57,093 nt of DNA, from NCBI GenBank assembly GCA_009885695.1, contig VFKE01000040.1:1-57093 (forward strand), written 5' to 3'. This stretch comes from Verrucomicrobiota bacterium (lineage in GTDB: Bacteria; Verrucomicrobiota; Verrucomicrobiia; Verrucomicrobiales; Verrucomicrobiaceae). Every line of letters starts with the position of its first letter. Position 1 is the stretch's first letter. This document shows positions 41,116 through 52,549 of the stretch, in pieces. The notes below the pieces were generated by a model that saw only the letters and a list, made by a program, of their open reading frames with translations, was not told the DNA's origin and did no database searches. The translations under genes were made by a program, and so were the position numbers.

Positions 41116-41202
41116 GTTATGCGTTAAGGGTTATGAGTTATGGAGAATGTCACGGCAAGCAGAATGATCTGAATTCATAACTCATAACTTCCAACCCATA
41201 AC
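41116..41202. repeat. Intergenic AT-rich inverted repeat between parA and hisS
   Basis: Arms 41116-41144 and 41174-41202 (GTTATG..GTTATGAGTTATG-type), several mismatches. Confidence 0.65.
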
Positions 41203-41215
41203 TGTTCACTTTTCA

Positions 41216-42007
41216 CTATTTATTGTGCCGCTTCGTCCATTCTGCGGCCAAGGCTCGATATGCTGTCGCACCACGGCCATTGGGTTCGTATTCGATGATG
41301 CTCTTGCCGTAGCTCGGCGCTTCACCGAGACGGATGCTGCGCGGGATCAGGGTGTCATAGACGACTTCCGTGAAATACGTCCGCACATCGTTGACGACTT
41401 GGTTGGCAAGATTGGCGCGCGAATCAAACATCGTCAGCACGATGCCCTCGAGCGTCAGGCCAGGGTTGGCGCCGGACTCGCGGATCTGCTGGACGATGTT
41501 GACGATCTTGGCCAGACCTTCGAGTCCGAAATATTCGCACTGAATCGGCACCAGCAATTCATCCGCACCGGCCAGCGCCGAGGTCATCAATATTCCGAGC
41601 GACGGCGGACAATCGATGAAGATCACATCAAAGAGCCCACTGTGTTCCAGCGGTCGCAGCACTTCGCGCACGCGGGTCAGGTGATTGCCGGCCTGGGCGA
41701 GTTCGATTTCGCAGCCCGCGAGTTCTTGATGGGAGCGGATGATGGACAGATTGGAGAGCCGCGTGCTGCGGATCACACTGCGCGCATCGGCGGTGCCGAG
41801 CAGACAGGGATACATGCTGGAGTTTTCTTCCTGCGCGATACCTAGGCCGCTGGTGGCGTTCGCTTGGGGATCGAGATCCACCAGCAACACTCGCACCCCG
41901 CTGGCCGCAAGGCTGGCGGACAGGTTCATGGCGGTCGTGGTTTTACCCACGCCTCCTTTTTGATTTGCAATGGCGACGATTCTCATGCCGGTGGTAGAAG
42001 TGCGCAC
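41216..42007 (-). CDS. parA: ParA/Soj-type chromosome partitioning ATPase
   Basis: IANQKGGVGKTTTAMNLSASLA...DLDPQANATSGLG...DVIFIDCPPSLGILM...IPIQCEYFGLEGL. Confidence 0.93.
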   Translation of the reverse strand: MRTSTTGMRIVAIANQKGGVGKTTTAMNLSASLAASGVRVLLVDLDPQANATSGLGIAQEENSSMYPCLLGTADARSVIRSTRLSNLSIIRSHQELAGCEIELAQAGNHLTRVREVLRPLEHSGLFDVIFIDCPPSLGILMTSALAGADELLVPIQCEYFGLEGLAKIVNIVQQIRESGANPGLTLEGIVLTMFDSRANLANQVVNDVRTYFTEVVYDTLIPRSIRLGEAPSYGKSIIEYEPNGRGATAYRALAAEWTKRHNK

Positions 42008-42044
42008 TTCATCACAATCCTTGCGGCAAGCGAACTAAAAAATC

Positions 42045-45000
42045 ATGCTCATCACAGAAAAAATTCTCGGCGACATCGGCGGCTGGCAGGTCATGAAGGC
42101 CGCGCGCGGGCTTTTGGTGGCAAATGTCGTGGAGAAAACCGAGCGGGCGGGGGATGATTTCCGAGGTCTGGTGCGCGAGGGGAAACGGAAATACGCGGTC
42201 ACGCTGACGGTGCAAGGACCGACGAAAGCCGAGTGCCGCTGCTCCTGCTCCGAGGCCCAACGCGGTCTTGTTTGTGCGCATGCCATCGCGGTCGCACTTG
42301 TATCCATAAGTAGCAGCCGACGTGAGGAGGCTCAAATTATCCGGCCTAGTGCGAACGAGATCGCGCGCAGCCATCACCCCGCAAAAAAGTCAGAGCCTCC
42401 TCACGTCGGCTGCTACGAAGTGCCGCCCGGGAGGTTTGATGTTTTTATTCCGGCGCAGCGGATGGAGTCCATGATCGGGGAGGGCGGACGGGTGCCCGTT
42501 TTTCTCCAGTTTCAATCCGGTGGAGACGAAATTGATCCGGTGGCGCAATGGCTCATGCAGCAGGACTTGCCCGTGCAAAGCGGGCCGCTTTCGCTGGATG
42601 TGAAGACGCTTGGCGGATTCCTCAATGTATTGCGCGATCATCCGCGGGTGTGGGAGGGTAGACCAGGCGGCGCGAAGAATCTACGTCGGCAATTCACTTT
42701 GGTTGAGGATGCTGTGGGTATGCTCGTAATACGGGCAGAATTTGCGCAGCCAAATAGCGTGACATTTTCCTGCGATGCATCGCATATCTCAAGGAGCGGC
42801 GATTGGCAATCGCCTCCGAAAACACCTTCCGCGCAGCGGGAAAATAAGATCGTAGGGGATGATACCCCGCGAACATCAAATAGAGACGCCTTGCGTTTGC
42901 AGTATGAAGGCGATTACCAATCGCCACTCCTTGTGGCTGGAGGCCGTTGGCTATTCCAACGGGAAACGCTTACGCTCGCCCCATTCTCAGTCACAGACTC
43001 GGAGGTCACCAAGCTCATTCGCGACTGCCTAGACAAAAAAAGCAGGGGAGTCGTGCGCGATCTTCGCTGGCTGGCGAGAAATCTCGATGCTCTGGAAAAT
43101 GTCATGTCGCTGGAGACGGACGAAGCCTTGTCGCATCTGCGGCTGGTTCCTGCGGAACCGCGGTTCGTCATCGAACTCGATGGCTCGCCGCGTCAGGCTA
43201 CAGCGCGGGTAGAGGTGGTCGTCGGCAGCGTGCGGCATCCGCTGTCATTGCCGAATCAGGAAACGTCAGGCGAGCCCTATCCGATTCTGGCCGCAGATGG
43301 CACTTTGACCTTCTACCAGAGGAATACCGCCCGTGAATTCCGGCTGCGAACAGAATTGGAAGCCGCCGGATTCGCCGTCAGCCCCGATGGCGGCTGGCCT
43401 CTAAAAGGCGAGCGCGAAGTGGCGGAATTCTTCGCCGTGGCGCTGCCGAGCTGGCAGAGGCGGCACGAAGTCGTCTTCTCAGAACGCTGGCTGGCGGCTT
43501 TCCGAGGCTGGAAAAGGATGGCGCCGATGGTGCGTGCCAATGAGCGGGACAGGAATGTCCCGCCTCCAGTGACTGGCTGGCTGGACATGGAGTTCGCCTA
43601 TGAAGCGGCGGACGGCTTCCGCGTGCCGCGGCATGAAGTGCTCCGGCTCATCCGCAGCGGCCAGCGGACCATGCGCGGCGCACAGGGTCAGACTTACGCG
43701 CTGGACAGCGACTCCTGCGATGAATTCGAATCACTCTTGAGCGAGTCCGGCGCGCGGCTGGGCGAGGGCCCTTCGACAAGCTCAGGGCGGGTGGAGTTGT
43801 CTGCCGACAACGGCCATATCCTGAATGAATTCCTCGCCGTCGGCCAGCCAATCTCCAAACTGGTGTTGCCGGACGAGGTGGAAGTGAGACGGCGGCTGGG
43901 CGACCTGGCCAGCAAGCTCCGGGACTATCAATTAGAAGGAGTCCGGTGGCTGATCGCGTCAGCCGAGGCCGGGCGCGGGGCGCTGTTGGCGGATGACATG
44001 GGACTGGGCAAGACTGTGCAGGTTATCGCGCTCCTGCGCTGGCTGGCAACATGTGAACAACTTTTGCCGAGATCGGCACTCGTGATCTGTCCGACATCAT
44101 TGATCTCAAATTGGAATGATGAATTAGAGCGTTTTGCTACTGAATTACACGTAAATATCATGCATGGAGAAGATCGACTTATTCACAAGTTATCTACAAA
44201 CAAATATAACGTAATATTAACATCTTATGCTTTGTTGTCAAAAGATTTACAACAACATAATGTAAGTTATTACCAAGCTGTGATCCTCGACGAAGCCAGT
44301 CACATCCGAAACCCGGACACTGCGGTCGCAAAGGCAGTATGCAGCCTGAATTCTCCCGTCCGCGTGGCCCTGACTGGCACGCCGGTCGAAAACTCCGTCC
44401 ATGACCTCTGGAGTCTGATGCGCTTCGTCCAGCCCGGGTTCCTCGGCACCCAGAAGGACTTCGCCGAGCGATATGTCAAGCCGCTGGCTTCTGCCGCCAC
44501 GGATCCGGGAGCGACCGGTAAAACGGCGCGCCGCTTGCGCACCAGATTGGGGCCGTTTGTCTTGCGCAGAACGAAAAAAGAGGTCGTTCGGGAATTGCCC
44601 GACAAGATCGAGAAGATCATCTTCTGTGACCTGTCCACCCAGCAGAAGGAGGTTTACAAGCGCCTGCTGGAGGAGGGTTGGGCCGAAATAAGAGATGCCC
44701 GACGCCGCAGCGCCAGGGCAGGGCGCATGACCATGTTCACTGTATTGCTCCGGCTCCGCCAGGTGTGCAACGATCTGCGGTTGCTGGGGCTGAACCGTGG
44801 CGACGGCGGCCCTCCGCCGTCATCGCTCATTCAGGCCGCCAAAGGCGGCGATGCTGTTTCTGACGCCGTCGAGGGCGACGGGGCCACTACCAGCGGCAAA
44901 TGGGAAGCCTTGGCCGACATCGTGGACGACGCCCTCGGCGGCGCGCACAAAATCCTCATCTTCAGCCAGTTCACCGGCATGTTGCGCCTCCTGCGCGACT

Positions 45001-45398
45001 GGCTGGACGCCCGCAGTGTCGGCCACAGCTACCTCGACGGCTCCACGCGCGACCGAGGGGCGCAGGTCGCCGCCTTCCAGACCGACCCCGCGCGGCGCGT
45101 CTTCCTCATCAGCCTCAAGGCCGGCGGCTACGGCCTGAATCTCACCGCCGCCGACCACGTCATCCTTGTTGAGCCCTGGTGGAATCCCGCCGTCGAAGCC
45201 CAGGCCATCGACCGCGCCCACCGCATCGGCCAGGCCAGCGTCGTCACCGCCAGCCGCCTCATCGCGCGCGGCACCGTGGAGGAGCGCATCCTGAAGCTCC
45301 AGGCCACCAAGCGCCAGTTCATGGCCTCCGCCGTCGAGGACGACCCGCTCACGCTGCCCGGACTGACTGACGACGACTTGGAGAGCCTGCTGGAGTGA
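42045..45398 (+). CDS. SWIM zinc-finger Snf2/SWI2 helicase
   Basis: CRCSCSEAQRGLVCAHAIAVAL (SWIM); LLADDMGLGKTVQVIALL, VILDEASHIRN, ALTGTPVENSVHDLWSLM, FLISLKAGGYGLNLTAADHVILVEPWWNPAVEAQAIDRAHRIGQ. Confidence 0.93.
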   Translation: MLITEKILGDIGGWQVMKAARGLLVANVVEKTERAGDDFRGLVREGKRKYAVTLTVQGPTKAECRCSCSEAQRGLVCAHAIAVALVSISSSRREEAQIIRPSANEIARSHHPAKKSEPPHVGCYEVPPGRFDVFIPAQRMESMIGEGGRVPVFLQFQSGGDEIDPVAQWLMQQDLPVQSGPLSLDVKTLGGFLNVLRDHPRVWEGRPGGAKNLRRQFTLVEDAVGMLVIRAEFAQPNSVTFSCDASHISRSGDWQSPPKTPSAQRENKIVGDDTPRTSNRDALRLQYEGDYQSPLLVAGGRWLFQRETLTLAPFSVTDSEVTKLIRDCLDKKSRGVVRDLRWLARNLDALENVMSLETDEALSHLRLVPAEPRFVIELDGSPRQATARVEVVVGSVRHPLSLPNQETSGEPYPILAADGTLTFYQRNTAREFRLRTELEAAGFAVSPDGGWPLKGEREVAEFFAVALPSWQRRHEVVFSERWLAAFRGWKRMAPMVRANERDRNVPPPVTGWLDMEFAYEAADGFRVPRHEVLRLIRSGQRTMRGAQGQTYALDSDSCDEFESLLSESGARLGEGPSTSSGRVELSADNGHILNEFLAVGQPISKLVLPDEVEVRRRLGDLASKLRDYQLEGVRWLIASAEAGRGALLADDMGLGKTVQVIALLRWLATCEQLLPRSALVICPTSLISNWNDELERFATELHVNIMHGEDRLIHKLSTNKYNVILTSYALLSKDLQQHNVSYYQAVILDEASHIRNPDTAVAKAVCSLNSPVRVALTGTPVENSVHDLWSLMRFVQPGFLGTQKDFAERYVKPLASAATDPGATGKTARRLRTRLGPFVLRRTKKEVVRELPDKIEKIIFCDLSTQQKEVYKRLLEEGWAEIRDARRRSARAGRMTMFTVLLRLRQVCNDLRLLGLNRGDGGPPPSSLIQAAKGGDAVSDAVEGDGATTSGKWEALADIVDDALGGAHKILIFSQFTGMLRLLRDWLDARSVGHSYLDGSTRDRGAQVAAFQTDPARRVFLISLKAGGYGLNLTAADHVILVEPWWNPAVEAQAIDRAHRIGQASVVTASRLIARGTVEERILKLQATKRQFMASAVEDDPLTLPGLTDDDLESLLE
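42310..42416. repeat. Element with perfect 24-bp inverted repeats, in frame inside Snf2 gene
   Basis: GTAGCAGCCGACGTGAGGAGGCTC (42310-42333) / GAGCCTCCTCACGTCGGCTGCTAC (42393-42416). Confidence 0.92.
42791..42932. repeat. Second nested palindromic element, in frame inside Snf2 gene
   Basis: AAGGAGCGGCGATTGGCAATCGCC (42791-42814) / GGCGATTACCAATCGCCACTCCTT (42909-42932), 2 mismatches in 24; each arm itself partly palindromic. Confidence 0.88.
43767..43791. repeat. Short palindrome of the CCTTCGACAAGCTCAGG type, in frame inside Snf2 gene
   Basis: GCCCTTCGACAAGCTCAGGGC, translated in the Snf2 frame as GPSTSSGR. Confidence 0.8.
44802..44852. repeat. Clustered hairpins inside the helicase region of the Snf2 gene
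   Basis: GACGGCGG-CCCT-CCGCCGTC (44802-44821) and GCCGCC-AAA-GGCGGC (44835-44849), with CATCGC/GCGATG around the latter. Confidence 0.65.
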
Positions 45399-45416
45399 GA
45401 GACATTGACCCTTCGT

Positions 45417-46241
45417 TCATGATTCGTGCTCCTGTCCCGCACCGCGATCACGGCGGTAAATGACCCAGTAAACCAGACCGACCATGCCAGCTCCGCCGGC
45501 GAGATTCCCGAGGGTCACAGGCACCAGGTTGTGCAGAAATCCCTGCCAGCTCACGCCGCCCTCGATGTTTTGCAAGAGCAGTCCCAGCGGGATGAAATAC
45601 ATGTTGGCCACGCAATGTTCGAACCCGCAGGCTACGAACGCCGTGATTGGGAAGACGATCGCCAGAATCTTGTCCGCCACATTGCGTCCGGCCATCGCTA
45701 TCCACATCGCCAGGCAGACGAGCACGTTGCAAAGCACCGCCTTGAAAAAGGCCTCTGCGAACGGCAGTGCGCACTTCGCCGCGGCGATCGATACGGCCGT
45801 CCGGCCCACGGCCCCGGCGTTCATTTCCCCATGACCGGACCATGCCACCAGCAGCGCCAGGCCCATGGCACCCGCCAGGTTGGCGAAGTAAACGATCACG
45901 AAGTTCCGCAGCAGCCTGGCAGCGCTGATGCGGCGCGAGACCCACCCCATAACCAGCAGATTGTTGCCCGTAAAAAGCTCCGCGCCCGCCACGACCACGA
46001 GGATCAGTCCCAGCGAAAACGCCACGCCGCCCAGCACCCGTTGCACCGCGAACCCCATCGTCGCATCGCTGGCCACCAAGGTAAAAAAAAGCGCGCCCAG
46101 CCCGATGAATCCTCCCGCCAGCACGCCCAGCGCCGCCGTGGAGAGCAGGGGCAGGGCGGCCTTGGTCACGCCCACGTTTTCCACGCGCTCGGCAATTTCC
46201 TTCGGTGAGTAGCAGTCGGCCCCGTAAATCTCGGTCGGCAT
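45417..46241 (-). CDS. Formate/nitrite transporter (FNT) family protein
   Basis: Multi-TM; GAELFTGNNLLVMGWVSRR, CNVLVCLAMWIAMAGRNVADKILAIVFPITAFVACGFEHCVANMYFIPLGLL. Confidence 0.9.
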   Translation of the reverse strand: MPTEIYGADCYSPKEIAERVENVGVTKAALPLLSTAALGVLAGGFIGLGALFFTLVASDATMGFAVQRVLGGVAFSLGLILVVVAGAELFTGNNLLVMGWVSRRISAARLLRNFVIVYFANLAGAMGLALLVAWSGHGEMNAGAVGRTAVSIAAAKCALPFAEAFFKAVLCNVLVCLAMWIAMAGRNVADKILAIVFPITAFVACGFEHCVANMYFIPLGLLLQNIEGGVSWQGFLHNLVPVTLGNLAGGAGMVGLVYWVIYRRDRGAGQEHES

Positions 46242-46524
46242 GACTGGATGTTTGATGATGCACCACCAGACCGCAAGAAGTCTTGCTGACATTATTCGGC
46301 CGGATGGGAGTCTGGTTTGTTCGCAAACCCCTGCGCTTCAGATATGCGCTATCGAAGCGGGGTGGTGCCTTTGAGGTTCCGCAACCCCGCGGAACACCAG
46401 TCTTAATAACTTTATACAATATATGTAATGTAAAATAATATGGTGTCGGGGTCGATTTGAATTGTTGATGTCGTCAATTGAATGCTTGTTTATGCTTCTG
46501 GCGGCGAGAATAATATTCCTATCT

Positions 46525-47079
46525 ATGCCCGTCCGTTTACACTTCAACGAAAGGAAGGCAACGCAAGCTGCCGCCGTTCTGCTCAGGCTTCGAGGTGCCC
46601 CCATGAGCTACATGAAGTTGATTAAGCTGATGTATTTCGCGGATCGTGCCGCCCTCTTACGTTGGGGCCGACCGATCAGCACTGATCGCTACGTTTCCAT
46701 GGATCGCGGGCCAGTGTTGAGCAGAGTTCTGAATCTCGCGTCCGAAGATCATGGTCAAAGCTCTGTTTGGTCTGACTCGATCAGTGATCCAAGCAATTAT
46801 GAAGTTCAGTTGAAGTCGGGCGTCGGCACCGACGAGCTTTCGAAGGCTGTAATCGAGCTTCTCACCGAGATTTTTGAAAAGCATGGCGCAAGAAGCCGAT
46901 GGGAACTGGTTGACCTAGCCCACGAACTTCCGGAGTGGAGAAATCCGAACGGAAGTGCGATTCCCATTGAATACCGGGACATTCTCAAGGCCGAAGGTAA
47001 AACCGATGCGGAATCAGCTGCCGTGGAATCAGAACTTGATGAATTGGCTGAAATGGACCGGCTCCTTCATGCCTGCTGA
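46525..47079 (+). CDS. Panacea/SocA-like (DUF4065) domain protein, putative antitoxin
   Basis: YMKLIKLMYFADRAALLRWGRPISTDRYVSMDRGPVLSRVLNL. Confidence 0.75.
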   Translation: MPVRLHFNERKATQAAAVLLRLRGAPMSYMKLIKLMYFADRAALLRWGRPISTDRYVSMDRGPVLSRVLNLASEDHGQSSVWSDSISDPSNYEVQLKSGVGTDELSKAVIELLTEIFEKHGARSRWELVDLAHELPEWRNPNGSAIPIEYRDILKAEGKTDAESAAVESELDELAEMDRLLHAC

Positions 47080-47081
47080 TT

Positions 47082-47480
47082 GTGGCGACGATCGGCAACA
47101 GTTACATGCTCCCGAAGCCCGGGCAGGACGTTGAGCATCTTTGGGTGCTCAACACCAGACCCGATCCGCGCACAAATCAGGCAATCATGGTCAATCTCAC
47201 GACTCAGTAGCCTCATTCCGACACCACGACGATCTTGGTGAAGGGTGAACATCCGTTCATCAAGCGACCATCTGTGATTTACTATGCGGACGCAAGGATT
47301 GTTCCGGACACGACTGCGCTGGACAAGGCTGTGGCTGGCAAAATGTGGCGCCAAAACGATGATTTTGATCAATCCCTGATCGTCCGAATTCAATCGGGCT
47401 TGATGGCTTCGCCATTCACGCCTGATAAAGTCAGGAATGCCTTTCTTGAGGCGAAGAAGAATGGCCTGGATCAATTCTAA
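47082..47480 (+). pseudogene. Partner gene of the Panacea-like antitoxin, interrupted by an in-frame TAG
   Basis: VATIGNSYMLPKPGQDVEHLWVLNTRPDPRTNQAIMVNLTTQ*PHSDTTTILVKGEHPFIKRPSVIYYADARIV...; TAG at 47208-47210, same frame open on both sides. Confidence 0.65.
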
Positions 47481-47482
47481 CC

Positions 47483-47620
47483 ATGTTCAACGATGACGCT
47501 CGCTTCCTCACTTTTAGAATTCGTTCAGAACTTCACGCGCTGCTCGCACGCTTTGATGTGAACAGCATTGAGACTGGTGGATACAAGCGATTGTTTCAAG
47601 GCATGGCAAAGGATCATTGA
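47483..47620 (+). CDS. Small ORF after the interrupted gene
   Basis: MFNDDARFLTFRIRSELHALLARFDVNSIETGGYKRLFQGMAKDH*. Confidence 0.3.
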   Translation: MFNDDARFLTFRIRSELHALLARFDVNSIETGGYKRLFQGMAKDH

Positions 47621-48177
47621 CGGATACCCTCTTTTCACTTTCACTGGTTCGACAATTCATCATGAAACTAGAATACGCTCTTGGACTTGCACTAGCAATT
47701 GCACACAATTCATCCGTGATGGCGGATGCCATACCAGCCGGTAGCGAGGTGTAGAGCGCAGCGACACCCCATGCAGGAGAAGGAAAATTCCCGCATCACG
47801 CCGGGATGCCAGACGATGGGTGCGCGCCGTTGACTGGCTGGCATCGCTCCGCGATTCAGAACGCGAAACTCATCTCAAGAAGGAACGCGAGTGTGGCGCA
47901 TGCCCACTCGCAAAACTTTCCTGCGACGCGGCAGACCCTATATTTGGCGAGTAGCCTTCGGCATACACGCGCTCCTTCTACTTTTCAATGGCTCCGCCAT
48001 GGATGAGTGGCATCGCCCGGACGGTCAATGCCCCCTCTCCTCGTGTGTCAGATTATTGCATGCTGCGCGGGCGACGCGGGCGATCTTCACGCCTCGCGAC
48101 TCGGGGAACTTGGTTTGCTTGGCTGACTGTTTCATTTTCTTACTCACGCTGCAATCACGCCGTTCATCCTCTGGTTT

Positions 48178-48286
48178 GTGGCACAGGCTTTCAGAGCCTG
48201 TGTGTATCCCGGGCATTCTGCCGGGGCGATCTGTTGATCCCCGGCCAAAATGGCCGGGCTACACACAGGTCATAGACCTGTGCCAC
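48178..48286. repeat. Nested palindromic element
   Basis: GTGGCACAGG (48178-48187) / CCTGTGCCAC (48277-48286), internal CCCGGCC-AAAA-TGGCCGGG and AGGCTTTCAGAGCCT stems. Confidence 0.8.
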
Positions 48287-48329
48287 GATCATGACCGATC
48301 CTGTCCTCAAACTCTCCCGCCCTCTCTCG

Positions 48330-49076
48330 CTACTCCAGCTTCAGCTCCAGATCATCCACTGCAAACGGCTTGACACATTCCTCGGACTCAAAGCGAAAGT
48401 GATTCATTCGCGGCGTGACGGGCCAGCTTTCCATGGCCGCAGCATCAAAGGGCACCAGCAGCTGCTGGAGCTGACTGGACGTGCTGCCGCTGTCGATCCA
48501 GGTGCGCCAGCCATCCTCCGGCAGGATGACCGGCATGCGGTCGTGCAGGGGCGCAATCAGCGAATTGGCGGCAGTCGTCAGAATGGTGAAGGTTCGGAGA
48601 TGCGCACCGACGGATGGCTCATCGGTTTTCCCAGTTCCCCTTTCCAATCTCCCATCTTCTATCTTCAATCTCCCACCCCCGAATGCTTCCTCCCACAAGC
48701 CGGCGAAGCACATCATCTGATCCCCTTTTCGGTGAAAATGCCACGGCTGTTTTCCATGCGGGACTGTCTGCCATTCGTAGAAACCGTGGGCGATCACCAG
48801 ACAGCGCCGGTGCCGGAAGGCATCGCGGAAGGCAGGCTTCTCCGCAGCCGTCTCAGACCTGGCGTTAATGAAGCCCCCCTTCCCATCCTTGGACCACGCG
48901 GGCACCAGTCCCCAGCGCAGCATCTGCAAATCAGCACGACCCTCCTTGAGCAGCACCACCGGTGCCTGCTGCGTGGGTGCGACATTAAACCGCGGCGTGA
49001 TCCCGGTTTCGCAAAGTTCCTGAAACTCACGCGGGAGCTGTTCAATCTCCGCTTTGTAACGGTATCGGCTGCACAT
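48330..49076 (-). CDS. SRAP domain (YedK/HMCES-like) protein
   Basis: MCSRYRY...PRFNVAPTQQAPVV...MLRWGLVPAWSKD...INARSETAAEKPAFRDAFRHRRCLVIAHGFYEW...AGLWE. Confidence 0.92.
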   Translation of the reverse strand: MCSRYRYKAEIEQLPREFQELCETGITPRFNVAPTQQAPVVLLKEGRADLQMLRWGLVPAWSKDGKGGFINARSETAAEKPAFRDAFRHRRCLVIAHGFYEWQTVPHGKQPWHFHRKGDQMMCFAGLWEEAFGGGRLKIEDGRLERGTGKTDEPSVGAHLRTFTILTTAANSLIAPLHDRMPVILPEDGWRTWIDSGSTSSQLQQLLVPFDAAAMESWPVTPRMNHFRFESEECVKPFAVDDLELKLE

Positions 49077-49103
49077 GACGGCTTCAGTCTGTATTTTGCC
49101 AGA

Positions 49104-49259
49104 CTATCTTTCCTTCCGTCCTTCCGTCTTCGACTCCACAGTGGGCTTGACCTCTGATTGATCGGCACGCGTGAATCGGAGATCGTGGCTTAGCAGCCAG
49201 AACCAACCGATGGTAATCGCCAGGAATAGAAGTGACAGCCAGATGACCCATAAACGCAT
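49104..49259 (-). CDS. Small single-TM protein (51 aa)
   Basis: MRLWVIWLSLLFLAITIGWFWLLSHDLRFTRADQSEVKPTVESKTEGRKER*. Confidence 0.35.
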   Translation of the reverse strand: MRLWVIWLSLLFLAITIGWFWLLSHDLRFTRADQSEVKPTVESKTEGRKER

Positions 49260-49307
49260 GGGTTATTGTGAAATATAAAATCCGTCCCGCAAGGGGAAAG
49301 AGACCCA

Positions 49308-49793
49308 CTACCCAGCCGTGTTGTGCTGAATTTGCCTGATCATCTGCGCGATGTGCGGCGCACTGTGCACGCGAGGCTTGAGGATGGCGAGGCTTTTGGA
49401 TCTGGATCCCCATTTGATGATCTGGATGTCCACCTTGCGTGAACCCCATTCATTCATCGAGTCTTTGCTAGGCTTGTAGAGGTCGATCGTCTTTGTTCCA
49501 ACCAGGGCTGAGCCGTAGTCATCAACTTCATAAAGGTGCTTGTCGCCGTCGATCTTGAAGACGGTGCCGACGGGATAGACGGACCAGTCAGCGGCGGCGC
49601 TGCGGATGGCACCGTATCTCAGAGTGCCACCTGCGGCGGTGGACACCTTGTACTTCAAGTGATCACTCTCGGTATGCGTGTAAGCGGTGGTTTTCACATC
49701 AGAGATGCGTGGCGCATGACTGCTGGTGACATTTTCGCATGAGGATGAACCAGCACCGAGTGCGGCCATGACGAGGAATTGGAATATGAGCAT
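49308..49793 (-). CDS. Secreted 3D-domain / double-psi beta-barrel-like protein
   Basis: Signal sequence; TTAYTHTESDH...YPVGTVFKIDGDKHLYEVDDYGSALVGTKTIDLYKPS. Confidence 0.65.
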   Translation of the reverse strand: MLIFQFLVMAALGAGSSSCENVTSSHAPRISDVKTTAYTHTESDHLKYKVSTAAGGTLRYGAIRSAAADWSVYPVGTVFKIDGDKHLYEVDDYGSALVGTKTIDLYKPSKDSMNEWGSRKVDIQIIKWGSRSKSLAILKPRVHSAPHIAQMIRQIQHNTAG

Positions 49794-50122
49794 TATTTGT
49801 GGGGTTTGGTTTCGGCCAGCTCCAAAATATTGGGGGCATGGTCATGATCCCTAGGGTCGCGATTATTGGCGACCACCGAGGGCTTGCTTTAGGGACGAGT
49901 TGAGACCATCCCGAACAGTTGCCGTTCAAGAAAAACGGACTAAATCCACCCCACTTTTTGCGTAATACAGCTGTCAAAAAGCCCCATACTACTTAATAAC
50001 AAGAACTTATGATGATATATAATATTCTCTAATCTGGTTCCCATATATCCAAGAGTCTTCGAAAAATTGCGATTTTACCCTTTGAAAAAGTTTGCCTCCC
50101 CCGCCCTTCCGCGCCATGAAAG

Positions 50123-52542
<2,420 letters not shown>

Positions 52543-52549
52543 GACCGCT

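Noticed and set aside
45448-46419. 323-aa minus-strand ORF overlapping the FNT gene
   Set aside because: Alternate frame of the transporter gene with low-complexity R/G-rich translation.
47806-48373. Overlapping ORFs MPDDGCAPLTGW... and MWRMPTRKTF...
   Set aside because: Short, overlapping, run into a palindromic repeat; more likely repeat-derived than coding.
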